A DNA stretch of 64,000 bases from Streptomyces fildesensis (GCF_016107395.1 NZ_JAAIKO010000041.1:1-64000), one strand, 5' to 3'. Counted from the first letter of the stretch, positions 15,958 through 23,528 are shown. Numbers and translations are program-made. Notes: generated by a model not told the origin, from the letters alone.

Positions 15958-17132
15958 GTGGTGCGTTCCTCTCTGCGGGCGCTCTTCCTGGCCAGCAGGA
16001 GGAACGGCAAGACGAATTGCGCGAGGATCACGGTGACGGAGCCGATGGAGTCCCAGAAGGCGAGGCCGGTGCCGCCGTCGCCGGTCAGCCCGGCGGCCAC
16101 CCGGGTCACGAACTCCACCAGCGCCGGGATGATGGCGAGGGCCGCCCAGCCGAAGAGGAGGATGACGCCGCCGATCATCGCGGGGGCGTACCAGCGCGCC
16201 ACCGCGGCGTCGCGCGGTGACCAGGGCCCGGCGTCGGCCGGCCTGGGGCGGACTCCGGGCACCCACCGCCATTGCCTGCGCAGCCGGGCGGTCGCCGCTT
16301 CGTGCAGGTCCGTGCAGCCCAGCACCGTCGTCACCATGTAGTAGAGGTCGGTGCGCAGGAAGAAGAAGAACTGCCAGGCGATCCTGAACAGGGTGGGGAA
16401 GGCGAACGCCAGGGCGACACGGCCCGGCCAGGACAGCCCGCCGTTGGCCGCGTCGGCTGCGGCGCCCACCGTCAGGGCCGAGAAGAGCAGGACGTCGGCG
16501 AGGACCCCGGCGGTGAAGGGCAGATAGCGGCGCCGGCTCGGTACGCCGAGCAGGCCGTCGAGATGGGTCTCCAGGACGAGGAAGTACATCCGCCGGCCCA
16601 CGGTCATCCGGGATCCGACCCCGAGCCGGCGGGCGGCCAGGACATGGAACAGCTCGTGCCACAGCAGACCCGGTATCTGGCCCAGCAGCAGCACGAGTTG
16701 GGTGAGGAGCAGGGAGTCCGCCAGGAAGATCGCGTGGGGGTGCGGGCGCGCCTGCGGTTCGCGGACCATCGCGACGACGCCGGCGGCGGTCAGCACGGCG
16801 AAGACGATCCAGGCCGGGGGCGAGAACAGCCATCGGCCCAGCCGCTGGTGGCGCACCGTGCCCAGGCGTGCGGTGTCCTCGCCCTCCGAGCGGACGAAGC
16901 CGCAGTCGTCGAGGGTGCTGAGGAAGTCCGTGATGTCGACCGGTTCGCCGTAGGTCTCCTGGTACCAGCGGGCGGCGGCGGTGGTCTCCATGCCGTCCAT
17001 GAGGCGTCGCAGCAGTTCGGCGCCGTCCGCCGGGAACGTCACGTAAGACTCGATGTCCGGGCGCCCCACAGTGACCTCGTCGCGTTCGGTCACGAAGGTG
17101 AGCTCATGGAATTCCGGGTGCGGTGCTGTCAT
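15954..17132 (-). CDS. Membrane zinc peptidase (M50/site-2-protease-like) with PqqD-like N-terminal domain
   Basis: A 392-residue polytopic membrane protein. Residues 8-80 form a soluble domain resembling PqqD/RiPP recognition elements (ESYVTFPADGAELLRRLMDG, later DITDFLSTLDDCGFV). About five hydrophobic segments follow. The zinc motif HELFH lies at residues 159-163 at the end of a transmembrane helix, with a downstream ETHLDG that may give the third ligand. Related 'putative peptide zinc metalloproteases' occur in RiPP clusters, where they cleave or export precursors. ATG 17132 has AGGAG about 8 bases upstream. A 27-residue peptide gene lies 74 bases upstream and the TPR gene overlaps downstream, so this looks like a processing/export unit for that peptide. 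Confidence 0.85.
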   Translation of the reverse strand: MTAPHPEFHELTFVTERDEVTVGRPDIESYVTFPADGAELLRRLMDGMETTAAARWYQETYGEPVDITDFLSTLDDCGFVRSEGEDTARLGTVRHQRLGRWLFSPPAWIVFAVLTAAGVVAMVREPQARPHPHAIFLADSLLLTQLVLLLGQIPGLLWHELFHVLAARRLGVGSRMTVGRRMYFLVLETHLDGLLGVPSRRRYLPFTAGVLADVLLFSALTVGAAADAANGGLSWPGRVALAFAFPTLFRIAWQFFFFLRTDLYYMVTTVLGCTDLHEAATARLRRQWRWVPGVRPRPADAGPWSPRDAAVARWYAPAMIGGVILLFGWAALAIIPALVEFVTRVAAGLTGDGGTGLAFWDSIGSVTVILAQFVLPFLLLARKSARREERTT

Positions 17133-17206
17133 CACGCGTCTCCTGCAACGGCCTGAGCCCGCGCGCGGGAGGGCTTCCCGCACACGGGCCAACAGCGGAA
17201 CTCAGA

Positions 17207-17290
17207 TCAGCACCAGGGCCAGGTCCCGTACTGGGACGAAGCCGAGGTCAGCTTGACCGGGCCGTTCTTGCGGACAGTGATCTTCTTCAT
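17207..17290 (-). CDS. 27-residue candidate RiPP precursor peptide
   Basis: A very short gene with one of the strongest ribosome binding sites in the window (GAGGAGGTGAT, ending 4 bases before ATG 17290). The product splits naturally into a basic leader-like part, MKKITVRKNGPVKLT, and an aromatic C-terminal part, SASSQYGTWPWC, with one cysteine as the last residue. No signal peptide or hydrophobic helix is present. The gene lies 74 bases upstream of a membrane peptidase carrying a PqqD-like recognition domain, which suggests the leader is bound and cut by that enzyme. No lanthionine, lasso, radical-SAM or YcaO enzyme is nearby, so the mature form is unknown. That it is a precursor peptide is inference from size, layout and context. 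Confidence 0.7.
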   Translation of the reverse strand: MKKITVRKNGPVKLTSASSQYGTWPWC

Positions 17291-17292
17291 GA

Positions 17293-17319
17293 CATCACCT
17301 CCTCAGGCGGAAGGTGATG
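17293..17319 (-). promoter_or_regulatory. Inverted repeat overlapping the peptide gene's ribosome binding site
   Basis: A perfect 8-bp inverted repeat (CATCACCT, 11-base spacer, AGGTGATG in mRNA sense). The second arm overlaps the Shine-Dalgarno of the peptide gene and ends 2 bases before its ATG. In the transcript it could fold into a hairpin that hides the ribosome binding site, giving translational control. Confidence 0.55.
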
Positions 17320-17420
17320 ACCGTGCTCGGCAACACTGCAGAAACACTCAGGTCCTGCGGGACCCCCAGCTCAGCACGGTGTACGCGGCCGATTACGGCC
17401 CGTCATCCGGACGTCGTCCG

Positions 17421-17858
17421 TCAGTCGAGCGGCAGGACATAGCAGACGAAGCCGTGGTAACGCGTCACCCTGTCGTACAGCGCCCGGGCCTGCGCGTTGT
17501 CCTGCCGGGTGTGCCAGTACAGCCGCGGCACAGCACGTTCCCGCGCCGCCTCGGCCACCTGCTCGATGAGTGCCCGCCCCGCCCCGAGGTCCCGCGCCGC
17601 CTCGTCGACGAACAGGTCCTGCAGATAACAGGCGCCGGCCGACCAGACGTTGGCGTGGAACAGGTAGTGGGCGATGCCCACGACCTCGCCGTCCAGACGC
17701 GCGGCGATCCCGTACAGCTCCCCGCCGTTGATCAGTCGCTGCCATGTCTCCTCGTACCCCGCGTCGGGCACGGTCGTCCCGTAGAACGCCATGTAACCGC
17801 GCGCCAGTACTTCCCACTTCACGCGGTCCCAGGGACGCAGGGGACTGATTTCCAACAT
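17421..17858 (-). CDS. GNAT-family N-acetyltransferase
   Basis: A 145-residue compact GNAT. The CoA-binding strand and loop read CYLQDLFVDEAARDLGAGRA around residues 75-95, followed by LYWHTRQDNAQARALYDRV, the classic motif B with its active-site tyrosine. The start MLEISPLRPWDR (ATG 17858) matches how this subfamily begins; the longer upstream frame is out-of-frame sequence of a regulator remnant. Many relatives acetylate small amines or antibiotics, but no substrate can be assigned. It ends about 130 bases upstream of the peptide gene on the same strand and could be co-transcribed with it. Confidence 0.88.
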   Translation of the reverse strand: MLEISPLRPWDRVKWEVLARGYMAFYGTTVPDAGYEETWQRLINGGELYGIAARLDGEVVGIAHYLFHANVWSAGACYLQDLFVDEAARDLGAGRALIEQVAEAARERAVPRLYWHTRQDNAQARALYDRVTRYHGFVCYVLPLD

Positions 17859-17886
17859 GGCGCCATCCTGGCACGGGCGGGTGGCC

Positions 17887-18140
17887 CGGGACCTCGGGCC
17901 CGGGTCACCGTGCACGCGGCCGCCGACGCCGTCGTCGAGCGCATCAATCCGGCGGTGGGTGTGGTGGAGGCGGTCGAGGCGGGCACCTGCGCCCTGGACA
18001 CCGGTGCCGACACGGTGGAGACGCTGGGCGTGTACCTGGGCATGCTGGGCTACGACTTCGACGTGACCGGCCCGCCGGAGCTCCTGGCCCATCTGCGCGA
18101 ACTGGCCGTCCGCTACGCCCGGTCCGCCCCGGCGGAGTGA
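17887..18140 (+). pseudogene. WYL-domain (YafY/DeoR-type) regulator, C-terminal fragment
   Basis: About 80 residues remain: RVTVHAAADAVVERINPAVG, then TCALDTGADTVETLGVYLGM and a PPELLAHLRELAVRYARS end. This matches the C-terminal extension of WYL-domain transcriptional regulators. The helix-turn-helix and WYL domains that should precede it are absent; upstream sequence belongs to the divergent GNAT gene. It is the tail of a gene lost by deletion. Confidence 0.7.
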
Positions 18141-18152
18141 GCGGTCGGAGCC

Positions 18153-19097
18153 TCAGGAGCCCAGGGCCTCGCGGCCGTGCGGGGTGGTCCAGCCGGACAG
18201 GTCCGGGCCCTTGGGCACGATGCGGGACGGGTTCAGCTGCTCGTGGGTGGCGTAGTAGTGCCGCTTGATCTGGTCGAAGTCGACGGTGTCGCCGAAGCCG
18301 GGGGTCTGGAAGAGGTCGCGGGCGTAGGCCCACAGCACCGGGTTCTCGGTGAGTTTGTTCCGGTTGCACTTGAAGTGGTTGTGGTACACCGCGTCGAAGC
18401 GCACCAGCGTGGTGAAGAACCGCACGTCCGCCTCGGTAATGCGGTCGCCGACCAGGTACCGCTGTCCCGCCAGCCGCTCGGTGAGCACGTCCAGCCGGCT
18501 GAACAGGGCGTCGTAGGCTTGCTCGTACGCCTCCTGCGAGGAGGCGAAACCGCAGCGGTACACACCGTTGTTGACATCACGGAACAGGTCGGCGGCGACC
18601 TCGTCGATCTCGGGACGGAGGTGCGGCGGATAGAGGTCGGGCGCTCCCGGCCGGTGGTACGCGGTCCATTCGGTCTCGAGGTCGAGGGTGATCCGCGGGT
18701 AGTCGTTGCTGACGACCGTCCCGGTCTCCGTGTCGACGAGGGACGGGACGGTGACGCGGCCCTCGAAGGCCGGATCCGTCCGCAGGTACGCCTCGGACAG
18801 GAAGCCGATCCCGAGCACCGGATCGCGGTCGCCCTCGTCCAGGGTGAAGCGCCACCCCCGCTCGTCACGGATCGGATCGACCACGCCCAGGCTGATCGCG
18901 TCCTCCAGGCCGAGCAGCCGCCGCACGATGATCGCGCGGTGCGCCCATGGGCAGGCGAGCGAGACGATCAGCCGGTAGCGGCCCGCCTCCGGCACCCGCC
19001 CGCCGGTGCCGTCGGCGGTGATCCGATCGGTGAAGCGGTTCGCCTGCCGGGTGAACTCGCCCTTGGTGCCCGTCTCCCGCGCGAACTGTGCAGCCAT
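18153..19097 (-). CDS. Glutathionyl-hydroquinone reductase-like GST (ECM4/xi class)
   Basis: A 314-residue glutathione-transferase-fold protein. The thioredoxin-like domain carries the xi-class catalytic motif CPWAHR near residue 50, with VSNDYPRIT (cis-Pro/substrate region) downstream. The all-alpha C-terminal domain contains YLVGDRITEADVRFFTTLVR. Family members reduce S-glutathionyl-(chloro)hydroquinones via the cysteine. Actinobacteria lack glutathione, so mycothiol or another thiol is the likelier partner here (inference). ATG 19097 has GGAG about 5 bases upstream. Confidence 0.93.
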   Translation of the reverse strand: MAAQFARETGTKGEFTRQANRFTDRITADGTGGRVPEAGRYRLIVSLACPWAHRAIIVRRLLGLEDAISLGVVDPIRDERGWRFTLDEGDRDPVLGIGFLSEAYLRTDPAFEGRVTVPSLVDTETGTVVSNDYPRITLDLETEWTAYHRPGAPDLYPPHLRPEIDEVAADLFRDVNNGVYRCGFASSQEAYEQAYDALFSRLDVLTERLAGQRYLVGDRITEADVRFFTTLVRFDAVYHNHFKCNRNKLTENPVLWAYARDLFQTPGFGDTVDFDQIKRHYYATHEQLNPSRIVPKGPDLSGWTTPHGREALGS

Positions 19098-19137
19098 GTC
19101 TCCGACCCTACCCAGTGCACCGCGAGGCTGCCACGCC

Positions 19138-21132
19138 TCAGCCCGCGGCGCGGAACGCCCGGCCCGCCTCGGTCGCGACGGCTCCGCTGCGGAAGAGGCC
19201 GCTGCTGGGGGCGGTGTCCGAGGCCGGGAGGCCGAACCAGGCGTAACGCTGCACATAGGGCAGTGCCGCCAGCATGGCGGTGGAGGCGGTGACGAAGGAG
19301 GCCTGCTGCTGCGGGGTGGGGAACCTGGTGCCGTGCGAGAAGTCGATCAGGGCGTACTCGGTGAGCCAGATCGGCTTGTGGTACCGGTCGTGGACGGCCT
19401 GCAGATACGACTTCAGCCGGCTGACGGCGGCGGGGGTGGAGAAGTCCCCGCCGTACCAGTGCAGCGCGATGAAGTCGACGCGGTAGCCCCGGGCGGCGGC
19501 CCCGGACATGAAGCGGTCGAGCCAGCCACCGGCGGTGTCACCGCCGTAGGCCACGGCCGGGCTGCCGACCGTCCGGCCGGCCGCGCTGAGCCGGGGCCAC
19601 AGGGACAGCGCCTGCTCCACCGTCATGTTGGACTGCGCTGCCATGTCGGGTTCGTTGAAGCCCAGCAGGTAGGGGCTCTCGGCGCGGGCCTGCGCCAGGG
19701 CGGCGTCGGTGACGGACGCGGCGCCCCAGATCATCGGGACGAAGCCGGCGGTGCCGGACCCCGCGACCCCCTGATGCCGGGTGGACCAGGTGTAGTACCA
19801 GCTCGCGCCGGACTGCGTCAGCGCCTGGTCCACCCCCGGAAACGTCCAGACGCCCACGCCCTTCTTCGCCGAGCGCGCGACGGGGACGGTGGCCGCCGGG
19901 ACCGGGTGCCGGGACGGGGTCACGGTCGGGGTGGGTGTGGGTGTACGGGAGGGGGTGGGCGTCGTGGACGGTATGCCGGACGGTGCCGCGGCCTGCGGGG
20001 TGACGGCTGCGGACGTGGACACCGTCGGCGCGGGCGCGGCGTCGGCGGCGAGCGGGCCCGGAGGGGCCGCGGTCAGATGAGTGGCGACCAGGACGCCCGC
20101 GACGATGACCGCCGCGGCCGCGAGCGCCGCCGCGCCGGCGACGGGAGGGCGCCGGAACACCGACCTCGCGCCGCGCGGCGGCCGGGAGTGCGCGGCCCGC
20201 GCCCTTCCGGGCGCACCGCTCAGGCCGGACGGATGCGGAACGGCGGTGTGCGGCACGGCCGCGTGCGGGACGGCCGCGTGCGGGACGGCCGTGTGCGGGA
20301 CGGCCGTGTGCGGCGCCGCCGCCGGGAGTACCTGCGCGACCAGGCCGGCCGGTGGCACCAGCAGCGGCAGCCCGCCGAGCAGCCGGTTCATCGGCAGCAG
20401 TTCGCCGATCTGTCCGCCGCAGGCGGCGCAGCCGCGTACGTGCCGGGCCAGCCGCTTGCGCCACAGCGGGCTCGGCGTTCCGTCCCAGTCACGGGTGAGG
20501 GCGGCCAGTTCCGTGCAGCTGCCCGGATGCCCGACGTGGTGGAGCGCGCGCACCACCGAGCGGGCGGTCTCCATCTGTTCCTTCATCCGCTGGACGCGTA
20601 CCGCGGCATGGCGCCCCGACAGGCCGAGGGCGAGGGTCAGTTCGGCCCGGCCGAGTTCACCTGTCTGTTCCAGCCACCACAGGGCGAGCAGTTCCTGGTC
20701 GTCGCCGTCGAGCCAGCGGGTGGCCTCGGCCACCTCCCGGCGCTGGTCGGTGAGGCGCAGCCGCAGGATCGTGAGCGCGGCGAAGTCGGAGCCGGGATCG
20801 GGCAGTTGCTCAGCGGCCTCCAGATCGGCCCGGCGATGGCGCGCGGCACGGTGCTGCTGCTCCAGGTCACGCACCTGATGGACGGCGATGGCGACCATCC
20901 AGGAGCGGAAGGACCGCGGATCCCGCAGATCGGGCAGCCCGCGCACGATCCGCAGCAGCGTTTCCTGGACCACGTCGTCGACGTCGCTGTGTCCGTTCAG
21001 CGCCCGTCCGACGATGTTGTAGACGAGCGGGACGCAGTCGGCGAGCAGCTCGTCCAGCGCCCGCCGGTCGCCGCCCCGGGCCGCGATCACCGTGCCGGTG
21101 TCCGGTCCGCCGCTCCGCTCGGTTCCTCGCAT
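19138..21132 (-). CDS. ECF sigma factor fused to a zinc-finger anti-sigma-like domain, membrane helix and GH128-like glycoside hydrolase
   Basis: A 664-residue multidomain protein. Residues about 15-90 form sigma region 2 (ALNGHSDVDDVVQETLLRIV) and about 130-190 region 4 (LGLSGRHAAVRVQRMKEQME). A zinc-finger element of the ZAS type follows (RHVRGCAAC, H-x3-C-x2-C), then a VPHTA pentapeptide repeat, one transmembrane helix (AALAAAAVIVAGVLVATHL) and a Ser/Thr/Pro linker. The extracellular C-terminal domain resembles Asl1-like GH128 hydrolases, with GFNEPD (candidate acid) and IWLTEYA (candidate nucleophile). ATG 21132 has GGGAG upstream. The layout suggests a sigma factor tethered to the membrane and tied directly to cell-wall or glucan sensing. 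Confidence 0.88.
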   Translation of the reverse strand: MRGTERSGGPDTGTVIAARGGDRRALDELLADCVPLVYNIVGRALNGHSDVDDVVQETLLRIVRGLPDLRDPRSFRSWMVAIAVHQVRDLEQQHRAARHRRADLEAAEQLPDPGSDFAALTILRLRLTDQRREVAEATRWLDGDDQELLALWWLEQTGELGRAELTLALGLSGRHAAVRVQRMKEQMETARSVVRALHHVGHPGSCTELAALTRDWDGTPSPLWRKRLARHVRGCAACGGQIGELLPMNRLLGGLPLLVPPAGLVAQVLPAAAPHTAVPHTAVPHAAVPHAAVPHTAVPHPSGLSGAPGRARAAHSRPPRGARSVFRRPPVAGAAALAAAAVIVAGVLVATHLTAAPPGPLAADAAPAPTVSTSAAVTPQAAAPSGIPSTTPTPSRTPTPTPTVTPSRHPVPAATVPVARSAKKGVGVWTFPGVDQALTQSGASWYYTWSTRHQGVAGSGTAGFVPMIWGAASVTDAALAQARAESPYLLGFNEPDMAAQSNMTVEQALSLWPRLSAAGRTVGSPAVAYGGDTAGGWLDRFMSGAAARGYRVDFIALHWYGGDFSTPAAVSRLKSYLQAVHDRYHKPIWLTEYALIDFSHGTRFPTPQQQASFVTASTAMLAALPYVQRYAWFGLPASDTAPSSGLFRSGAVATEAGRAFRAAG
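20235..20309 (-). repeat. Five in-frame 15-bp repeats encoding VPHTA/VPHAA
   Basis: Five near-identical 15-bp units inside the sigma-hydrolase fusion gene encode five-residue repeats between the zinc-finger element and the membrane helix. They form a Pro/His-rich spacer on the cytoplasmic side. In-frame copy-number change would alter spacer length without breaking the gene. Confidence 0.85.
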
Positions 21133-21305
21133 CGCGCTGTGCTCCCTGTCGTTCGCCCGTTGCCCCGCCCCCGCGCGCCGTCCGCCGGGATCGGCACTTG
21201 TCCGCCGTTCAGGAGACTCCCGCACGGCGACGGGACAACAGAAAACGCCGGGGTTCCCGAACCGGGGGCGCTGCCGCCCCAGTGTGCGGCAGGGAGCACC
21301 GGCGG

Positions 21306-22238
21306 TCACGCCCTGGGTCGGTCGCCCGGCATGTAGTGCTGCGGCAGGTGCCGTTCATCGGCCGGCGGGAGGTTGCGGAGCGGAGTGTGCACGGTGGGTG
21401 CGCCCAGCGGCAGCCGGCCGCTCTCCCGCCGCCAGCCGGCCCGCGCCCGGGGGTGGAAGCGGCGCTCGTGCGGCACAAGCCGCATGCCCCGGTTCACGAG
21501 ATGTCCGAGGGCACGGAGTCTGCGCTCGTCGCGCGGCGTCCAGTCGTAGCCGAGCCGCTCCCGTACGGCCTGCGGATACATGCCGACCGTCATCCAGAGG
21601 GTCAGCCGGGCGAGGGGTATCCGGGCCACGTCCCACACCGGAACCGGCAGCAGACGCAGGGCGGGTGGTCTGGTGACCGCGCCCAGGTCGAGGACCTGCC
21701 GGGTGGGCTCGTTGTCCTCCAGCACCTCGGCGCACATGTGGCTCCAGTACGCCTGGAAGTCCTCCCAGGTCGCGGGAACGGGCTTCATGCTCACCCCGTA
21801 CAGCGCGTACCAGCGCACATGTTCGTCGAAGAGCTGCCGTCGCTGCGCCTCGGTGAGCCCGCCGCCGAAGTACTCCGCGACATGCATGGTCAGGACGAAG
21901 AACGTCGCGTGCGCCCAGTAGAACGTGCCGGGGTTGAGTGCGTGGTACGGGCGGCCGGAGCGGTCCACGCCCTTGATCGTGTCGTGGTAGCCGCGGACGG
22001 TCCGCGCGGTCTCGGCGGCGCGCGGGCCGTCGTAGACGACGCCGCCGATCGGATAGAGCGAGCGGTACAGCCGCTCCCAGCGCTCCTCGAAGAAGCGCGA
22101 GTGCTCGGCGACTCCGGCGCCGAGTTCGGGGTGCATGTTCTGCATCGAGCCTGCCCAAGGGGCGAGCAGCAGGGAGCGCCAGTCTCCGAAGTACTTCCAG
22201 GTGAGTGATTCCGGTCCGAGCGGTAAGACGTCCGACAC
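21306..22238 (-). CDS. MpaB-family (DUF2236) oxygenase-like protein
   Basis: A 310-residue protein of the DUF2236/MpaB' family, linked to heme-dependent latex-clearing and oxygenase functions. Typical segments are WKYFGDWRSLLLAPWAGSMQ, YHALNPGTFYWAHATFFVLT and YALYGVSMKPVPATWEDFQA. Histidines in the middle segment are candidate heme ligands. GTG 22238 is preferred to the longer frame because GGAGGTG sits about 5 bases upstream. It is divergent from a TetR gene, with a perfect palindrome between them, so repression by that TetR is likely. The substrate is unknown. Confidence 0.88.
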   Translation of the reverse strand: MSDVLPLGPESLTWKYFGDWRSLLLAPWAGSMQNMHPELGAGVAEHSRFFEERWERLYRSLYPIGGVVYDGPRAAETARTVRGYHDTIKGVDRSGRPYHALNPGTFYWAHATFFVLTMHVAEYFGGGLTEAQRRQLFDEHVRWYALYGVSMKPVPATWEDFQAYWSHMCAEVLEDNEPTRQVLDLGAVTRPPALRLLPVPVWDVARIPLARLTLWMTVGMYPQAVRERLGYDWTPRDERRLRALGHLVNRGMRLVPHERRFHPRARAGWRRESGRLPLGAPTVHTPLRNLPPADERHLPQHYMPGDRPRA

Positions 22239-22251
22239 GGTGCACCTCCAA

Positions 22252-22312
22252 CTGATGACGGGTGTCATCAGAATAGGATGCCCAGATTAGAATGTGCGGA
22301 CGGGTGTCGTCA
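22252..22312. promoter_or_regulatory. Probable TetR operator region
   Basis: A perfect 20-bp palindrome CTGATGACGGGTGTCATCAG occupies 22252-22271. The inner sequence GACGGGTGTCATCA recurs with one change (GACGGGTGTCGTCA) at 22299-22312, 42 bases further on, about four helical turns. This lies between the divergent MpaB and TetR genes and is the likely binding region of the TetR protein. Confidence 0.75.
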
Positions 22313-22334
22313 ACACAGCTACGAGGAGACCCTG

Positions 22335-22973
22335 TTGAGCGATCGCACCTGGGGCGGCAGCACGCTGGCCGCCCGCCGTGAGACGCGCCGCGAGACGCTG
22401 CTCGCGACCGCCCTGAGCCTCGCCGGCGAGGACGGCAGCGCGGCCGTGACCGTCCGTTCCGTCTGCCGCCGCGCGAAGTTGACCGACCGCTACTTCTACG
22501 AGAGCTTCGCCGACCGCGACGCGCTGCTGCTCGCCGCCTTCGAGCGCGTCGCCACCGAGGCCCGCGCCACGCTCGCGGACGCCGTCGCCCGCACCTCGCC
22601 GGAACCGGAGGCCCGTGCCCGCGCCGCCGTCGAGGCGTTCGTCGCGCTCGTCCTGGACCACCCGCACAAGGGGCGGCTGCTCCTCCTCGAACCGTTCGCC
22701 GATCCCGTCCTGGGCGAGCACAGCCACCGATGGATGCCGTCCTTCACCGACCTCATCGACGGCCAGCTCGCGGACGGCACGGACGACTCCGGCCGCCGGA
22801 TGACCGCCTACGCCCTGGTCGGCGGCCTGGCCAACCTGTTCGCCGGCCACCTCCGCGGCACTCTGGACGTCTCGCGCGAACGCCTCGTCGACCACAGCGT
22901 CCAACTGGTCCTCGCCGCCCACGCGGCGACCACCCGGCCGGACCGCACCGGCGCGCGATCCGCCAAGCTCTGA
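22335..22973 (+). CDS. TetR-family transcriptional repressor
   Basis: A 212-residue TetR regulator. The N-terminal HTH reads AAVTVRSVCRRAKLTDRYFY followed by ESFADRDALLLAAFE, and a helical ligand-binding domain follows. TTG at 22335 is the best start: GAGGAG lies about 6 bases upstream, whereas the upstream ATG of the open frame has no such site and falls at the palindrome. It is divergent from the MpaB gene and probably controls both itself and that gene. Confidence 0.88.
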   Translation: MSDRTWGGSTLAARRETRRETLLATALSLAGEDGSAAVTVRSVCRRAKLTDRYFYESFADRDALLLAAFERVATEARATLADAVARTSPEPEARARAAVEAFVALVLDHPHKGRLLLLEPFADPVLGEHSHRWMPSFTDLIDGQLADGTDDSGRRMTAYALVGGLANLFAGHLRGTLDVSRERLVDHSVQLVLAAHAATTRPDRTGARSAKL

Positions 22974-22983
22974 CGGCGGTCCG

Positions 22984-23385
22984 CTATCCCGTCGTGCAGG
23001 CGACGGACAGCCGGCCCGCCGCGTCCGCGAGGGGCTTCACATCCGGGCCCTTACCGTCCTTGGCACGCTCCCTCGCGCTGCCGAGCGCGGCGGACAGATC
23101 GTCGAAGGCCTTGCGGACCTCCACATGGACGCTGTTGCCCCCGACCTCCTGGAGGTCCTTCTCCAGCTTGGACAGGGACGCGGAGGTGTCCTGGCGGCGG
23201 CTCTGCTCCGACACTTGGCCGATATTGGTGGCCGTCGACTGCAGGTCCTGCACATCCCCGGCGATCCGGGCGGCGATCTTGGCGCAGTCGAGCGCCTTGT
23301 CCATGCCGCCGCAGGCTGCCACCACGGGGACGGCCAGGAGCAGGGCGAGTACGGCGGCCCATGGGCGCGTCAACCTCTGGGGCAT
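22984..23385 (-). CDS. Small secreted lipoprotein
   Basis: A 133-residue lipoprotein. The signal sequence PWAAVLALLLAVPVVAACGG ends in a lipobox (VVAAC) with the lipidated cysteine at residue 25. The mature part is helical and charged, with heptad-like stretches (LSKLEKDLQEVGG) suggesting a small coiled coil, and two more cysteines, one near the start of the mature part and one at the C-terminus. Similar short lipoproteins are common in Streptomyces without known function. ATG 23385 has GAGGAG about 8 bases upstream. It converges on the TetR gene. Confidence 0.85.
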   Translation of the reverse strand: MPQRLTRPWAAVLALLLAVPVVAACGGMDKALDCAKIAARIAGDVQDLQSTATNIGQVSEQSRRQDTSASLSKLEKDLQEVGGNSVHVEVRKAFDDLSAALGSARERAKDGKGPDVKPLADAAGRLSVACTTG

Positions 23386-23528
23386 GTGCGGGACTCCTCA
23401 CCGAGGGGCACGGCGGACTGCCCCCACCACTCTTGCACCGCTCACCTCGAACGGTACTCAAGTGCGCTGCCCCGACCGGCCGGAACGGGACACCGGACCG
23501 GTGCCCCTCCAGCGGCCGGGGCACCGGC

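Noticed and set aside
15958..16833. Upstream extension of the TPR gene giving a 999-residue protein
   Set aside because: The extension is an Arg/Pro-rich out-of-frame reading of the peptidase gene; the ATGA overlap at 15954-15957 fixes the true start.
17133..17192. Longer peptidase start at 17192
   Set aside because: The extra 20 residues are Arg-rich and unsupported; AGGAG before ATG 17132 is convincing.
13834..17290. Lanthipeptide, lasso peptide or sactipeptide class for the peptide locus
   Set aside because: No LanM/LanB/LanC, asparagine synthetase-like cyclase or radical SAM gene is adjacent, and the precursor has only one cysteine.
19006..21336. 776-codon open frame opposite the sigma-hydrolase fusion
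   Set aside because: Low-complexity Gly/Arg sequence; the minus strand has all recognisable domains.
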